Assembly (NCBI GenBank): GCA_903933395.1
Contig: CAIZKA010000416.1
Location: 1 to 5,865 of the forward strand
Direction: 5' to 3'
DNA length: 5,865 bases
Origin: an uncultured beta proteobacterium
GTDB lineage: Bacteria > Pseudomonadota > Gammaproteobacteria > Burkholderiales > Rhodocyclaceae
This document shows positions 5,096 to 5,865 of the stretch, one piece after another. The notes under the pieces are model-generated. The model did no database searches, had not been told where the DNA came from, and saw only the letters and a list, made by a program, of their open reading frames with translations. Both the position numbers and the translations under genes were made by a program. Positions within the stretch are counted from its first letter, which is position 1. Each line of letters opens with the position of its first letter.

Positions 5096-5865
5096 ATGAA
5101 TATCAAGGACTACATGCAGCAAATCGGCCGCAACGCGCGGGCAGCGTCGCGCGCGACGGCGCGCGCCTCGACGGCGGCCAAGAACACCGCGCTGCTGGCG
5201 ATGGCAGCGGCGATACGCGAGCGTCGCGGCGAACTGCTCGCCGCGAATGCCGCCGATGTCGCCGAAGCCCGCGCCAACGGCCTCGACGCGGCGATGATCG
5301 ACCGCCTCACCTTGAACGAGAAGAGTATCGAAGCCATGGCGCAGGGACTGGAGCAGGTCGCCGCCCTGCCCGACCCGATAGGCGAGATCAGCGACATGAA
5401 GCGCCGCCCCTCCGGCATACAGGTGGGCAGGATGCGCGTGCCGCTGGGCGTGGTCGGCATCATCTACGAGGCGCGGCCCAACGTCACGGCGGATGCCGCG
5501 GCGCTGTGCCTGAAGTCCGGCAATGCCGCCATCCTGCGCGGCGGCAAGGAAGCCCTGCGAGCCAACCAGGCCATCGCTGCCTGCGTGCGTGCGGGCCTCG
5601 CCGCCGCCGGCCTGCCGGAGGCGGCGGTGCAGGTCATTGAAACCACCGACCGCGAGGCCGTCAGCCATCTCGTTGCCATGCCAGAATATGTCGACGTCAT
5701 CGTGCCGCGCGGCGGCAAGGGCCTGATCGAGCGCGTCTCGAAGGACGCCCGGGTGCCGGTGATCAAGCACCTCGACGGCAACTGTCACGTCTATGTCGAC
5801 GAGGCCGCCGACCCGGACAAGGCCCTGCGCATCCTCGAAAACGCCAAGACCCAGCGCCTGGGCAC
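5096..5865 (+). CDS. proA: Gamma-glutamyl phosphate reductase, N-terminal 256 residues (runs off the window)
   Basis: ProA is the second enzyme of proline biosynthesis. It reduces gamma-glutamyl phosphate with NADPH to glutamate semialdehyde in the cytoplasm. The N-terminal helical part (MNIKDYMQQIGRNARAA) is followed by family landmarks: RPSGIQVGRMRVPLGVVGIIYEARPNVT (near 104-131), LKSGNAAILRGGKEA, VPRGGKGLI (203-211) and HLDGNCHVYVD (225-235). The window ends at NAKTQRLG with a partial Thr codon. The catalytic Cys should follow immediately and is not visible. Family members are about 415-420 residues, so about 60 percent is present. ATG 5096 is supported by AAAGAGG five bases upstream and by the usual start of the family. 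It follows holA by 87 bp, nearly all of which is the CACAGAG repeat. Confidence 0.95.
   Translation, partial: MNIKDYMQQIGRNARAASRATARASTAAKNTALLAMAAAIRERRGELLAANAADVAEARANGLDAAMIDRLTLNEKSIEAMAQGLEQVAALPDPIGEISDMKRRPSGIQVGRMRVPLGVVGIIYEARPNVTADAAALCLKSGNAAILRGGKEALRANQAIAACVRAGLAAAGLPEAAVQVIETTDREAVSHLVAMPEYVDVIVPRGGKGLIERVSKDARVPVIKHLDGNCHVYVDEAADPDKALRILENAKTQRLG

Overview
The window is GC-rich chromosomal DNA that looks betaproteobacterial, with Rhodocyclales/Nitrosomonadales-like relatives the best guess. The evidence is the gene order leuS-lptE-holA-proA, the protein sequences (for example the IDRIIKGLARGDVWDEF block at the end of HolA) and the intergenic repeat types. No RNA gene, CRISPR array, insertion sequence or phage gene was seen.

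Layout: positions 1-537 hold, on the minus strand, the first 179 codons of an exported FecR-domain protein whose 3' end lies outside the window. A 72-bp divergent spacer (538-609) carries a perfect TATAAT for the rightward genes and a possible overlapping leftward promoter. The plus strand then carries leuS (leucyl-tRNA synthetase, 610-3378), lptE (LPS-assembly outer-membrane lipoprotein, 3522-4097), holA (DNA polymerase III delta subunit, 4103-5008) and the 5' part of proA (gamma-glutamyl phosphate reductase, 5096 to the window end). All four point the same way and may be co-transcribed. Their jobs (translation, envelope biogenesis, replication, proline synthesis) are unrelated housekeeping tasks, so the cluster is conserved synteny, not a dedicated pathway.

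The unusual content is the repeats. Three unrelated palindromic, MITE- or REP-like elements lie within about 3.8 kb, and each has become part of gene structure. (1) A C/G-rich inverted repeat at 1346-1451 sits in frame inside leuS. It adds a low-complexity loop at the entrance of the editing (CP1) domain, and the protein is 50 residues longer than E. coli LeuRS in exactly this interval. (2) A hairpin-rich element at about 3405-3510 separates leuS from lptE. It opens a 39-codon in-frame extension with its own strong ribosome binding site, leaving two candidate starts for lptE. (3) A CACAGAG-type inverted repeat at 5008-5082 begins on the last base of the holA stop codon and ends just before the proA ribosome binding site.

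Two protein-level oddities also stand out. HolA appears to lack about 34 residues of its C-terminal domain near codons 254-262, and LeuRS has TMSKS instead of the canonical KMSKS. No new enzymatic or defence system is visible. Comparisons with E. coli proteins and with betaproteobacterial relatives are from memory, not from searches.
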